A stretch of DNA of 32,211 bases from Coriobacteriales bacterium (GCA_030529665.1 JAUMWL010000001.1:1-32211); one strand, 5' to 3'; positions 1 through 8,312 are shown, counted from the stretch's first letter. Notes: generated from the letters alone by a model not told the origin. Numbers and translations: made by a program.

Positions 1-168
1 GACAACGACAGCCCCAAAAACTCTCTGCGATTGAGATCTTGCACTAGTATCACTTCCTCAATGCGTTCGATAAAAGCCCGACAAGTATACCCGAATGTCT
101 AGCAACCCAACCCCATGTTCTTATTCGCGAACGCAAGTCGAGTGCGCAAAGCGGATCACCAACATGGG

Positions 169-249
169 AGGCCCTCCGTGTCCTTCTCTGCGAATCGCGA
201 AGCGAGTGAGCAAAGCGAACGCTGAGCAAGAGAAGGACACGGAGGGCCT
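169..249. repeat. Long perfect inverted repeat (possible terminator of the ABC operon)
   Basis: Positions 169-189 and 229-249 are perfect 21-base inverted arms separated by 39 bases. The hairpin lies 26 bases past the stop of the minus-strand ABC operon, so it could end that transcript, but no T-run follows on the minus strand. The loop (190-228) carries a GCGAA/AGCGAG/AGCAAAGCG pattern that is loosely repeated at 125-154, which suggests a repetitive palindromic element rather than a plain terminator. The rest of 1-274 holds no gene that I can support. Confidence 0.6.
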
Positions 250-274
250 TCACGCAGGTCGTATTATGTGACGC

Positions 275-2308
275 TTACTCCAGCTCGAAGGCTCCCGTGT
301 AGAGCTGGTAGTACGTGCCCTTTTGGGCGATGAGTTCGTCGTGCGTGCCGCGCTCGATGATGCGGCCGTGATCGAGCACTATGATGACGTCGGAGTTGCG
401 CACGGTGGAGAGTCGGTGTGCGATCACAAAGGTGGTGCGGCCTTCCATGAGCGCGTCCATGCCGCGGCTCACGATCTGCTCGGTGCGCGTGTCGATGGAA
501 CTCGTTGCCTCGTCCAAGATCATCACGGGTGGGTCTGCCACGGCCGCGCGCGCGATGGAGAGCAGCTGGCGCTGGCCCTGCGAGAGCGACTCGGCGTTGT
601 CGGTGAGCATGGTGTTGTAGCCCTGTGGCAGGCGCCTGATGAAGGAGTGCGCGCCTACGAGCTTGGCGGCCTGTATGCACTGCTCGTCGGTGGCGTCCAG
701 GCGGCCGTAGCGAATGTTGTCCATAACGGTGCCCGTAAACAGGTTGACGTCTTGCAGCACGATGCCAAGCGAGCGGCGCAGGGAGGACTTCTTTATCTTG
801 TTGATGTTGATGCCGTCGTAGCGAATCTTGCCGTCAGCAATGTCATAGAAGCGGTTGATGAGGTTGGTAATGGTGGTCTTGCCCGCGCCGGTGGCACCTA
901 CGAAAGCGACCTTTTGGCCGGGGAAGGCGTCGATGGACACGTTGTGCAGCACCAGATGGTCGGGTACGTACCCAAAGTCCACGTCGTCCAGGATCACGTC
1001 GCCCATAACCGGCATGTAGTCGGTGAGTCCCGTGGCCTTGTGCGGATGCTTCCATGCCCAAACGGCGTAGCGGTCGCTGGGGCTTACCTCCTCAAGCACC
1101 TCGGTCATCTCGTCGTTCATGCGTACGCGTACCAGCTCCACGTATCCCTCGTCCTCCTCGGGATAGACGTCGAGCATCTGAAAGATTCGCTCTGCACCGG
1201 CAAGGCCCATAACCACAAAGTTGATTTGGTGGGAGATCTGGCCAATGGAACCTGCGAAGCGCTTGGTAAGGTTGAGGAAGGGGATCACGATGTCGATGGA
1301 GAGCACCATGCCCGAGATGCAGGGGTTGGGGATGCCGATGCCAAGGAACAGGCCGCCTGCCAGCGCAACGAGCACATAGGCCAGGTTGCCTAGGTTCATG
1401 AGCACGGGTCCCAGGATGTTGGAGTATATGTTGGCCTGCTTTGCGGCCTCAAACAGCTCGTCGTTGACCTCGTCAAACTCGGCCTGCATCTGCTTCTCGT
1501 GGGTAAAGACCTTAATTACCTTCTGGCCGTTCATGGCCTCCTCGGCAAAGCCTTCGGCGTGGCCGATCGCATGCTGCTGGGCAATGAAGAAGCTGGCCGA
1601 CTTGCCGCCAAGGTAGCGTGTGAGCCAACCCATAAAGCCCACGGCGCACAAGACCACGCACGAGAGGGGCACGGAGTACCACAGCATAATAAAGGTGATG
1701 GACGTCATGGAGATCACCATCGTGAGCAGGTTGGGCAATGCCACGCCAATGAGCTGGCGCAGGGCGTCCACGTCGTTGGTGTAGTAGCTCATAACGTCGC
1801 CGCGCTGGTTCTGGTCAAAGAACTGGATGGGAAGGTCTTCCATGTGGTCAAACATCTTGTTGCGGATCTCGCGCAGGGTTCCCTGCGTAACAAAGGCACC
1901 AAGCTGCGTCTGTGCAATCTGGCACCCAAGGGCGATGGCGTAGGTGATTATGAGCATGAGGGCAATGTGTCCCACCTCAACGCTGGCGGCCGTCCAGTCC
2001 GCGCTTTGCCAGTAGCGACCGATCACGTCTATGGTACGTTGCAAATAGATGCTTGGCAGCGTGGAGAGTACCGACGACACAACCACGCATGCAAGCATGA
2101 GCGAGAACTGCAGAGGGAAGAACGAGAACACGAGCTTTATTGTGCCGCGGAACACCTTCATGGAGTCGGTCGCGCGCTTGCCGCGACTGCCCTTGCCAGG
2201 CACGCCTTTGTTTTCCGCTATGGCGGAACCCGGTGCCGGTGCGTCCTTCAGACGTGCGGGGTCTTCAAGTACCTTGCGCTGGGCCTTTGTGAGCTTGGGC
2301 TTACTCAT
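275..2308 (-). CDS. ABC exporter subunit with catalytic NBD (heterodimeric multidrug/lipid type)
   Basis: A 677-aa half-transporter with permease and ATPase fused. After a basic, Pro/Gly-rich N-terminal tail of about 50 residues come six predicted membrane segments (about 60-360) and then the nucleotide-binding domain: Walker A GATGAGKT (471-478), Q-loop Q519, signature LSQGQ (575-579), Walker B MILDE with the catalytic Glu at 600, and H-loop His631. The signature departs from LSGGQ, while the Walker B Glu and H-loop His are intact. That pattern is known for the consensus subunit of heterodimeric exporters such as TM287/288 and BmrCD. The ATG overlaps the end of the upstream ABC gene by 8 bases and is preceded by GAGGAGGTGA, indicating translational coupling. 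An insert at about 390-435 between permease and ATPase is longer than usual. The substrate cannot be read from sequence; a drug or lipid is likely given the MarR partner. Confidence 0.93.
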   Translation of the reverse strand: MSKPKLTKAQRKVLEDPARLKDAPAPGSAIAENKGVPGKGSRGKRATDSMKVFRGTIKLVFSFFPLQFSLMLACVVVSSVLSTLPSIYLQRTIDVIGRYWQSADWTAASVEVGHIALMLIITYAIALGCQIAQTQLGAFVTQGTLREIRNKMFDHMEDLPIQFFDQNQRGDVMSYYTNDVDALRQLIGVALPNLLTMVISMTSITFIMLWYSVPLSCVVLCAVGFMGWLTRYLGGKSASFFIAQQHAIGHAEGFAEEAMNGQKVIKVFTHEKQMQAEFDEVNDELFEAAKQANIYSNILGPVLMNLGNLAYVLVALAGGLFLGIGIPNPCISGMVLSIDIVIPFLNLTKRFAGSIGQISHQINFVVMGLAGAERIFQMLDVYPEEDEGYVELVRVRMNDEMTEVLEEVSPSDRYAVWAWKHPHKATGLTDYMPVMGDVILDDVDFGYVPDHLVLHNVSIDAFPGQKVAFVGATGAGKTTITNLINRFYDIADGKIRYDGININKIKKSSLRRSLGIVLQDVNLFTGTVMDNIRYGRLDATDEQCIQAAKLVGAHSFIRRLPQGYNTMLTDNAESLSQGQRQLLSIARAAVADPPVMILDEATSSIDTRTEQIVSRGMDALMEGRTTFVIAHRLSTVRNSDVIIVLDHGRIIERGTHDELIAQKGTYYQLYTGAFELE

Positions 2309-4121
2309 GGCCGTTCACCTCCTCGTCAACGACTTCCATCTTTTCGTCGTGGCTTGCCTTGTTTTGCGTCTGGTAAATCTCGCGGTAGATGGCGTTGGTG
2401 CGCAACAGGTTCTCTGGCGTGTCGATTGCGTCTATGCGACCGTTGTCCAGCACGATGATGCGGTCGGCGTCCTCCACCGAGCCCGTACGCTGCGCGATGA
2501 TGATCTTGGTGGTTGCGGGAATGTAGCTCCTAAAGCCTGCCCGGATGATCTTGTCGGTCTTGGTGTCCACGGCGCTGGTAGAGTCGTCCAAGATTAGAAT
2601 CTTGGGCTTCTTTAGCAAGGCGCGCGCGATGCACAGGCGTTGCTTTTGTCCGCCCGAGACGTTGGTGCCGCCCTGCTCGATGTAGGTGTCGTACTTGTCG
2701 GGCAAAAGCTGCACGAACTCGTCGGCCTGTGCGAGCTTGCATGCCTCCACGAGCTCCTCGTCGGTGGCGTTTGGGTCGCCCCAGCGCAGGTTGTCCTTTA
2801 TGGTGCCGCTAAACAGGACGTTTCTCTGCAGCACCACCGACACCTCGTTGCGCAGGGTGTCCATGTCGTAGTCGCGCACGTCCACGCCACCCACGCGCAC
2901 GGTGCCCTCCGTGGTGTCGTACAGGCGGCTGATGAGCTGGATGAGCGTGGTCTTTGAGGAGCCGGTGCCGCCAATGACGCCTATCACCTCGCCGCTCTTT
3001 ATGTGCAGGTCAACGTCTGCGAGCGCCATGCGGTCAGCCTTCTCGTTGTAGCGGAAGCTCACGTTCTCGAAGTCTATGGAGCCGTCCTTTACCTCGTAGA
3101 TGGGGTTCTCGGGGTTCTTGAGGTCGGGCTCTTCCAAGAGCACCTCGCAGATGCGGCGGGCGCTCTCCTCGCTCATGGTCACGATGACAAAGATCATGGA
3201 GAGCATGTTGAGGCTCATGAGCATGGAGAAGCCGTAGGTTATGAGCGCGGACATCTGGCCCACCTGCATGGCCTGGCCGGCCGACGTTACGATTGAGCGG
3301 CTGCCAAAGAAGATCACAAAGGTGTAGATGATGTCCACGGCAAGGGTCATGGCAGGCTGGTTCCAGGCCAGGATGCGCTCGGCGCCCCAAAAGTCAAAGA
3401 ACAGCTCGCCGGAGGCCGCGCGGAACTTCTTCTTCTCGTAGTCCTCGCGTACGAAGCTCTTTACCACGCGAATGCCGCTGACGTTTTCCTCAACCGACTC
3501 GTTGAGCTTGTCGTACTTGCGAAAGATGCGACGGAAGATGGGCATGACGATACGTGCGATGCCTAGCAGCACCGCCCCTAGGAAGAACGATACGATGACG
3601 TACAGAATTGCCATGGGGCCACCGGACACAAACGCCATGATGGCGGCAAAAACGATCATGAGCGGCGAGCGTACAGCCGAGCGAATGATCTGCATGTAGG
3701 CCATCTGAACGTTTTGCGTGTCGGTGGTGAGGCGGGTGACGAGCGAGTTGGTGGAAAAGCGGTCTATGTTGGAGAAGCTAAAGCTCTGGATGGATGCAAA
3801 CATGTCGTGGCGCAGGTTGCGTGCCAGGCCGGTAGCTGCCACGGAGCACGCCACGCCAGCGCGGATGCCGCAAAAGAGCGATACGAGCGCAAGTGCGGTG
3901 AGGACGGCGCCATACATGGCAATGGTCTTCATCTCGGTTCCGGCTTGCATGTCGTTGATGAGCTGTGAAGTAATAAAGGGAATGGTGCATTCTATTATGA
4001 CCTCACCCGTAACGTAGAGGGGTGCTCGCAGTGAGTCCCTCTTGTGCTCTCGCACCGAATTGCCAATGGTCTTGACAATTTGGCCGAGCGAGAGGTCGGA
4101 CATGGTGCTGGTTTCTGCCAT
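2301..4121 (-). CDS. ABC exporter subunit with degenerate NBD
   Basis: A 606-aa half-transporter: six predicted membrane segments (about 35-310) followed by an ATPase domain with Walker A GGTGSSKT (384-391), signature VSGGQ (488-492), Walker B LILDD (509-513) and H-loop region IIAQR. The residue that should be the catalytic Glu is Asp513, the switch His is Gln544, and Walker A has Ser where Gly is usual. The signature is intact. In heterodimeric exporters this combination builds one non-hydrolytic ATP site together with the degenerate signature of the partner, which is what the downstream 677-aa gene supplies. The start ATG overlaps the marR stop by one base (TAATG) and the end overlaps the next ABC gene by 8 bases, so the three genes form one unit. 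Confidence 0.93.
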   Translation of the reverse strand: MAETSTMSDLSLGQIVKTIGNSVREHKRDSLRAPLYVTGEVIIECTIPFITSQLINDMQAGTEMKTIAMYGAVLTALALVSLFCGIRAGVACSVAATGLARNLRHDMFASIQSFSFSNIDRFSTNSLVTRLTTDTQNVQMAYMQIIRSAVRSPLMIVFAAIMAFVSGGPMAILYVIVSFFLGAVLLGIARIVMPIFRRIFRKYDKLNESVEENVSGIRVVKSFVREDYEKKKFRAASGELFFDFWGAERILAWNQPAMTLAVDIIYTFVIFFGSRSIVTSAGQAMQVGQMSALITYGFSMLMSLNMLSMIFVIVTMSEESARRICEVLLEEPDLKNPENPIYEVKDGSIDFENVSFRYNEKADRMALADVDLHIKSGEVIGVIGGTGSSKTTLIQLISRLYDTTEGTVRVGGVDVRDYDMDTLRNEVSVVLQRNVLFSGTIKDNLRWGDPNATDEELVEACKLAQADEFVQLLPDKYDTYIEQGGTNVSGGQKQRLCIARALLKKPKILILDDSTSAVDTKTDKIIRAGFRSYIPATTKIIIAQRTGSVEDADRIIVLDNGRIDAIDTPENLLRTNAIYREIYQTQNKASHDEKMEVVDEEVNGHE

Positions 4122-4543
4122 TATGCGTTTACCTCGCTTTCCTCGAGTTGGTTCCAGTGTTCCTTGAGCTTGGCAAGAAGGCTGGCAAGCTGAGCTTGCT
4201 CCGTTGGCGTGAGACAGGCAAAGGCCCTGCTCTCAAACTCCTCTCGCTTGTGGCGCATCTGTGCCGCGCATCCTTCGCCCGCATTGGTAAGCTCTATGAG
4301 GAGCTGGCGACGGTCGTGCTGGTAGGGCTCGCGGGCAATGAGTCCCTCGCTCTCGAGCTTTGCCACTACCTCGCTCAGTGCGGCGGGGCTGATGTTGGTG
4401 CGCTCTAGCAGCTCTCGCTGCGTAAGCTCACCACCGCTCTTGTGCAGAGTGGCCAACACAAACTGTTTGCCACCCCGTCCGCCCGCATGCATGTGAAGAT
4501 AGTGGCCAAAGAACCCGAGGTCGTGCAAGAGCTCTTCTGTCAT
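4121..4543 (-). CDS. MarR-family transcriptional regulator
   Basis: A 140-aa winged-helix protein. The region reading TQRELLERTNISPAALSEVV is the recognition helix-turn-helix, followed by the typical MarR wing (LIAREPYQHDRRQLLIELT), and the flanking helices form the dimer interface. I start it at the ATG at 4543 because GGAGG sits 5 bases upstream; a TTG four codons earlier would leave that site inside the gene. It is the first gene of the operon with two ABC exporter subunits, so it most likely represses the exporter and its own promoter, being released by a ligand. The family assignment is firm; the ligand is unknown. Confidence 0.92.
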   Translation of the reverse strand: MTEELLHDLGFFGHYLHMHAGGRGGKQFVLATLHKSGGELTQRELLERTNISPAALSEVVAKLESEGLIAREPYQHDRRQLLIELTNAGEGCAAQMRHKREEFESRAFACLTPTEQAQLASLLAKLKEHWNQLEESEVNA

Positions 4544-4559
4544 GCATACCTCCAATTCG

Positions 4560-4610
4560 TTAGGTGCCGAATTAATACTACATGAGTGGTAAAATTTGTC
4601 AAGTACCTAA
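4560..4610 (-). promoter_or_regulatory. Promoter and candidate operator of the marR-ABC operon
   Basis: On the minus strand, TTGACA (4597-4602) and TAGTAT (4575-4580) are separated by 16 bases, a good sigma-70-type promoter about 30 bases ahead of the marR start. Inverted half-sites TTAGGTGC (4560-4567) and GTACCTAA (4603-4610) flank it, as expected for an autorepressing MarR operator, although MarR sites usually have half-sites much closer together. The spacer also holds AGTGGTAAAATTT (4585-4597), resembling the terminal motif of the repeat element at 4675-4836. Confidence 0.6.
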
Positions 4611-4674
4611 CTAATCTGGGCCCAGGGACGGGACCGGGAAGCACGGTCGTTTGTAAGAGGGTTCCAGAAGAAGA

Positions 4675-4836
4675 ATTAGTGGTAAATTTAGAGAGTAGTT
4701 AACATTTTATCTGGTGTTTTGTGGAAGTCGATTCCTTAATTTACCACTAGCTATTTTATACAGTGGTAAATTTAGAAATTGACTACTAACATCAACTGGT
4801 GTTTTTTCGAGTTTTATGTCAGAAATTACCACTAAT
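4675..4836 (+). repeat. Copy A of an AT-rich bipartite palindromic element (about 160 bp)
   Basis: Two imperfect palindromic units of 71 bases (4678-4748) and 72 bases (4762-4833) are separated by 13 bases (AGCTATTTTATAC). Each unit begins AGTGGTAAATTT, has (C)TGGTGTTTT near its middle, and ends with the reverse complement of the start (AATTTACCACT or AAATTACCACT). The outer ends are ATTAGTGGT and ACCACTAAT. The same architecture with the same unit lengths occurs on the other strand at 13276-13437. It contains no credible ORF and lies between the divergent marR and pentapeptide genes. It could be a MITE, a BIME-like repeat or a protein-binding array; I cannot decide which. Confidence 0.85.
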
Positions 4837-4870
4837 GTGCACGGGCAAAACTTCGCGGCGTCCTTGCGTG

Positions 4871-4899
4871 TTGATTGGCAGGCGTTCGACCCCCTAAAT
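4871..4899 (+). promoter_or_regulatory. Candidate promoter of the pentapeptide-repeat gene
   Basis: TTGATT (4871-4876) and CTAAAT (4894-4899) with a 17-base spacer would start transcription near 4906, leaving a leader of about 70 bases. It lies just downstream of repeat copy A. It is a pattern match only. Confidence 0.4.
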
Positions 4900-4977
4900 C
4901 GGCGTCCATAGCGTGCGTGCCGTTAAGGATGCGTTGCGCTACCCTATATGCGGGGGTCTGGAGACGGGGGTGGCGAC

Positions 4978-5598
4978 ATGGGATCGATCGCAGAGCTGGT
5001 TGAGCGTGCGCAAAGAGCGGATGACCCGTACATAGAGGGGGTGTCCGCACAGGGCGAGGTGCTGGCTGCGGGCTTTAACCTGCAGTTCTTTGAGATCCAT
5101 CACTCTGATTTTGACCATTGCGGCCTTTGTGGCACAAACATGCGCAAAGCGAGCTTCTATGACTGCACGTTTACAGGCTGTGACTTCTCAAATGCCCTGC
5201 TAGAAGGCGCGTACTTTGCCCGTTCGCGATTTGTGGGCTGCAAGTTGGAGGGAGCCCAGCTTACAGGCGCGTTCCTTCGCTCGTCACGTATGGTGGACTG
5301 CGTGTGCCGTTACGCCAACATGGGCGAGCTGACCTTGGAAGGTGCGTTGCTGCAAGGCTGCGACCTGCGCGAGGCCTTCCTTAACGAGGTCCAGTTTCGC
5401 AAGCGCACGCGCTTGGAACGTTGCGACCTTACGCGAACCGACCTGTTCCGTACGAGTCTTAAGGGCATGGATTTGTCCACCTGCAACATTGCGGGGTTGC
5501 TTGTGAGCGACACGCGCCAAGAGCTGCGTGGAGCCATCATTGACGCCGAGCAAGCCGTAGACCTCGTGGGGCTTCTGGGAGTACAAATTAAGAGCTGA
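4978..5598 (+). CDS. Pentapeptide-repeat protein (Qnr/McbG-like fold)
   Basis: A 206-aa protein whose central part (about residues 35-180) repeats the five-residue A(D/N)LxX-type pattern, with Phe/Leu/Met at the centre and Cys frequent (for example FYDCTFTGCDFSNALLEGAYF). This is the signature of a right-handed quadrilateral beta-helix. The C-terminus, LRGAIIDAEQAVDLVGLLGV, is the capping helix typical of Qnr-like and related pentapeptide proteins, some of which protect DNA gyrase by mimicking DNA. The start is the ATG at 4978, preceded by GGGGGTGG; an in-frame upstream ATG at 4948 lacks a site. It is divergent from the MarR/ABC exporter operon. The fold is clear; a gyrase-protection role is only a possibility. 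Confidence 0.85.
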   Translation: MGSIAELVERAQRADDPYIEGVSAQGEVLAAGFNLQFFEIHHSDFDHCGLCGTNMRKASFYDCTFTGCDFSNALLEGAYFARSRFVGCKLEGAQLTGAFLRSSRMVDCVCRYANMGELTLEGALLQGCDLREAFLNEVQFRKRTRLERCDLTRTDLFRTSLKGMDLSTCNIAGLLVSDTRQELRGAIIDAEQAVDLVGLLGVQIKS

Positions 5599-5654
5599 GT
5601 ATTCCAAGGGCCCGTCTTGGGTCGTGATGGAAAAGTAGCGAGGAAAGAGGAAAC

Positions 5655-6584
5655 ATGGTCTATGGATATGCCGCACGCCGCATCCTGCTGTTTGCGTTTG
5701 CATGCGCATTGGTTGGATGCGCGGGCACTGTGGGGGAGCAGTCCGCAAAGAGGGTTTTGAGTCGTCCGGAAGACGATCCCCAGGCACTGCTTCCTGCAAA
5801 CTCCTACGTGCTGGAAGACGTATTTGAGGTCGATGGTCGTCAAGGCGTTGCTGCGGAGGGAAACCTTGTGTGGGTAAGTGGGTCGACCACGCTCTCATGC
5901 TACGACGGTGACTGGAACCTCATTGCCACAAACGATTCGCCATTTGATGCGGGATATGATTTGGAGGTAAACCACATCGGAGACATAGACGTGTGGCAGG
6001 GCGAGGTGTATGCAGGTGTGGAGAAGTTCTTGGACGGAGAGGCCAAAAACATCCAGATTGCCGTGTACGATGGAAAGACGCTCAAGCTCAAGCGCACCTT
6101 TGGCTTCGAGCCCAAAAGCGGTCAAGACGAATGCAGCGGCATTTGCGTTGATGCGCAAACGGGCAGCGTGTGGATGTGCTCCTGGACCTCAACAGGTCGG
6201 TACCTGTATCGATATGACCTTAAGAGCGGGGCGTACCTCGGTCGCGTGCAGCTCCATGCAAGTCCGCAGTGGATTCAAGGCGTGGCATGCCATGAAGGTT
6301 CGTTGTATGTAACGGCTGACGACGGTGATGCCGACTTGGACGAGCCCGACCATGTGTATCGCATAACGGTACCCGAGGGTGCGACCCACGCTACCGTGGC
6401 GCTTGAGCGAACACTCGATGACGTTACGCTCCAAGGAGAGGTGGAAGGACTTACCTTTGCCGATGACGGTCACATGATGGTGCTGTACAACCGTGGTGCT
6501 CGCATCGTTGCAGGCATGCCTACGGGCTTTTATGACGGCTATGACCACGAGATTCACGAGGTCTTTGTGTATGGCGTGGAATAG
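5655..6584 (+). CDS. Predicted lipoprotein, beta-propeller-like
   Basis: A 309-aa protein with a short basic N-terminus, a hydrophobic stretch and a lipobox ALVGC at 18-22, so Cys22 should be lipidated and the protein exported and membrane-anchored. The body has recurring short strands of the type 'GxVWVSG', 'DIDVWQGEVYAGV', 'GICVDAQTGSVWMCS', 'GVACHEGSLYVTADDGD' and 'GLTFADDGHMMVLYN', spaced like blades of an NHL or SMP-30-type propeller. I recognise no catalytic motif. The ribosome site is GAGGAAAGAGGAAAC before the ATG. It follows the pentapeptide gene by 56 bases with no strong terminator and may be co-transcribed. The function is unknown. Confidence 0.8.
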   Translation: MVYGYAARRILLFAFACALVGCAGTVGEQSAKRVLSRPEDDPQALLPANSYVLEDVFEVDGRQGVAAEGNLVWVSGSTTLSCYDGDWNLIATNDSPFDAGYDLEVNHIGDIDVWQGEVYAGVEKFLDGEAKNIQIAVYDGKTLKLKRTFGFEPKSGQDECSGICVDAQTGSVWMCSWTSTGRYLYRYDLKSGAYLGRVQLHASPQWIQGVACHEGSLYVTADDGDADLDEPDHVYRITVPEGATHATVALERTLDDVTLQGEVEGLTFADDGHMMVLYNRGARIVAGMPTGFYDGYDHEIHEVFVYGVE

Positions 6585-6603
6585 GGGCGGCGGACTGACT
6601 CCT

Positions 6604-7479
6604 TTAATGTGTCATCAATCGCGCCAGAAGCACATTGGTGAGTACCTGGAGCGCCACGGCGTCGGGGGCTTGCCGGGGGAGGCTGTGGCCAACGTTTGGC
6701 ACGACCACAAGGCGCGCACCGGGAATCGCGTTGGCGATGGCGTGCGTCTCTTCCTGCGTTATGCAGTCGTGCTCGCCCACGAGCACGCAGGTAGGGCAAG
6801 CTATGGTGGCAAGGCTCGCGGCGTCGATGTGGGGCTCGTCCAGCATGAGCTGCAGGAGCTCTGCCGAAAGACCCGCATCCTCAACAGAAGGGAAGAGCAG
6901 CGTGGCATCGATGCCGGACGACTGCGCCTGGCGCAGGTTATCCGGATTCGACCAATAGCCAGCCCAGGCACGGTTGAGGCTAATCGAGCCTTGGATGTCC
7001 CAGTCGGGCTCCTCTATCACGCCCTCGGGCGTGAGGTTTGCGCCGCCTGCCATGATCGACGCCACGCGCTCTGGATAATCTCGTGCAAGGAGGAGTGCCT
7101 CTATGCCGCCGTCGGAGTGACCCACAACGTGCGCGCGCTGTATGCCCAGATGGTCAAGAACCGCAATCGCATCGGCTGCCATCTGCTCGTAGGTAAGAGG
7201 TGCGGCGCCGCGTGTGGATTGCCCCTGCGCGCGAGCGTCAAACGCCACGACGGCAAGACCCGCAGCCACGAGGCGCTCGATGACCGCGCAAAACGTTGAG
7301 TGGGACCCACCGTTGCCATGCAGCGCGAGCACCGGAGTACCCTGGGCGGCGAGCGTGCCATACACAAACGTGGCTAGCTTTGCCTCGTCAGGTGTCTCGA
7401 TTTGCTGAGCATAGCTCAGCGGCGCCTTTGGCAGCGCATACATGGTCGTGCGATACGGACTCGGTGGTGTGGGCATCAT
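6604..7479 (-). CDS. Alpha/beta-fold hydrolase
   Basis: A 291-aa protein with the alpha/beta-hydrolase order: oxyanion-hole strand LALHGNGGS (about 52-60), nucleophile elbow GHSDGG (Ser122), acid in GEHD (Asp238) and catalytic His in NVGHS (His265). The start ATG at 7479 is preceded by GGAGGAGG; upstream in-frame codons overlap the phosphatase gene and are not credible. It lies 50 bases after the histidine-phosphatase-like gene on the same strand, probably in the same transcript. An esterase or lactonase-like role is likely but the substrate is unknown. Confidence 0.88.
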   Translation of the reverse strand: MMPTPPSPYRTTMYALPKAPLSYAQQIETPDEAKLATFVYGTLAAQGTPVLALHGNGGSHSTFCAVIERLVAAGLAVVAFDARAQGQSTRGAAPLTYEQMAADAIAVLDHLGIQRAHVVGHSDGGIEALLLARDYPERVASIMAGGANLTPEGVIEEPDWDIQGSISLNRAWAGYWSNPDNLRQAQSSGIDATLLFPSVEDAGLSAELLQLMLDEPHIDAASLATIACPTCVLVGEHDCITQEETHAIANAIPGARLVVVPNVGHSLPRQAPDAVALQVLTNVLLARLMTH

Positions 7480-7529
7480 GGCCTCCTCCGATTCTTTGGG
7501 TCTGAGAAAGGTTGTGGCAATCGACGTGA

Positions 7530-8228
7530 CTACGCCTCGCCGCACAGCGCGCGACGTGCGGCATCGAGGTCCATGGCCCAGCGGTTGGGAACGCCCGAAC
7601 CGTCGAGGCCGCCGCAATCAATGCCTGTGAAGTCTTGCTGATAGACTTCCACGCTGGTAAACACGCCGTCTTCCCACTCATACACATAAGTCATGCAATT
7701 GCTGTTTGCTCGCGGACGCTCGAAGCCGGGCCCTAGCACCTCCGAATAGAACTGCCCAAGCGACCCGCCCGAACCTACCACGAGCACGTTTTGCGTGTTG
7801 GGATCGGCCATTATCTCGCTCATACACGAAGTGATGCGCTCACAGATCTGCTCGTAGCCCTCGCCGCCGCCGGCGCTCATTACCAGGCCGCGCACCTCCA
7901 TGAGGCCAGGGCCAAAGCCCGGCTCTATGAAGTCGTCCTTTGCCTCAAAGATGCCAAAGCCGCACTCTCGCAGTCCCTTCTTGCGCACATAGGGCTTCAC
8001 CTCGCCAAATGCGGTTTGGCACACGAGCTCCATTGTGTCGCAACAGCGCTCCGAGGTACTCGTATAGAAGTGGTCAAACGTAACGCCGCGACGACGCAGC
8101 TCTTCTCCGGCAACGCGACACTGCTCCACGCCTCGCGGTGTGATGGGAGAGTCGCACCACCCTTGGCTCTTGTGTTGGACGTTAAACAGGGTCTCGCAGT
8201 GGCGCATGGCATACAGGAGCTTCTTCAT
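7530..8228 (-). CDS. Histidine phosphatase superfamily protein, catalytic His missing
   Basis: A 232-aa protein starting MKKLLYAMRHCETLFN, the RHG-type phosphatase motif with Arg9 and the phosphorylated His10. It keeps the second Arg (SERCCDT, Arg61) and the acid in GLRECGFG (Glu88). Where the family has VSHGG, this protein reads VGSGG (151-155), so the second catalytic His is replaced. It may bind phospho-ligands without turning them over, or use another residue. The start ATG at 8228 has GAGG 7 bases upstream; an in-frame ATG at about 8240 lacks a site. ATAATA at 8261-8266 could be its -10 on the minus strand. It leads a probable two-gene unit with the alpha/beta hydrolase. Confidence 0.85.
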   Translation of the reverse strand: MKKLLYAMRHCETLFNVQHKSQGWCDSPITPRGVEQCRVAGEELRRRGVTFDHFYTSTSERCCDTMELVCQTAFGEVKPYVRKKGLRECGFGIFEAKDDFIEPGFGPGLMEVRGLVMSAGGGEGYEQICERITSCMSEIMADPNTQNVLVVGSGGSLGQFYSEVLGPGFERPRANSNCMTYVYEWEDGVFTSVEVYQQDFTGIDCGGLDGSGVPNRWAMDLDAARRALCGEA

Positions 8229-8312
8229 GACAGACCTCATCTCTTTTTGGGAACATAACCATAATACGCCAAAGAGAAGGGGCACGAAGCAAAGCTTTTG
8301 GACAACAAACAT

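Noticed and set aside
50-253. Small minus-strand gene in the left intergenic region
   Set aside because: It is created by the inverted repeat and has no ribosome site or recognisable product.
323-1393. Long plus-strand frame antisense to the ABC gene
   Set aside because: Its codons mirror those of a clear ABC transporter on the other strand, and it has no ribosome site or family motif. The same applies to antisense frames over metG (9572-10594), tgt (22443-23756), the secD-like gene (24297-25406) and rel (29271-30401).
4621-4670. Degenerate third copy of the GGGGACGGGGACG hairpin
   Set aside because: GGGACGGGACCGGG followed by GTTTGT looks similar but has no matching inverted arm.
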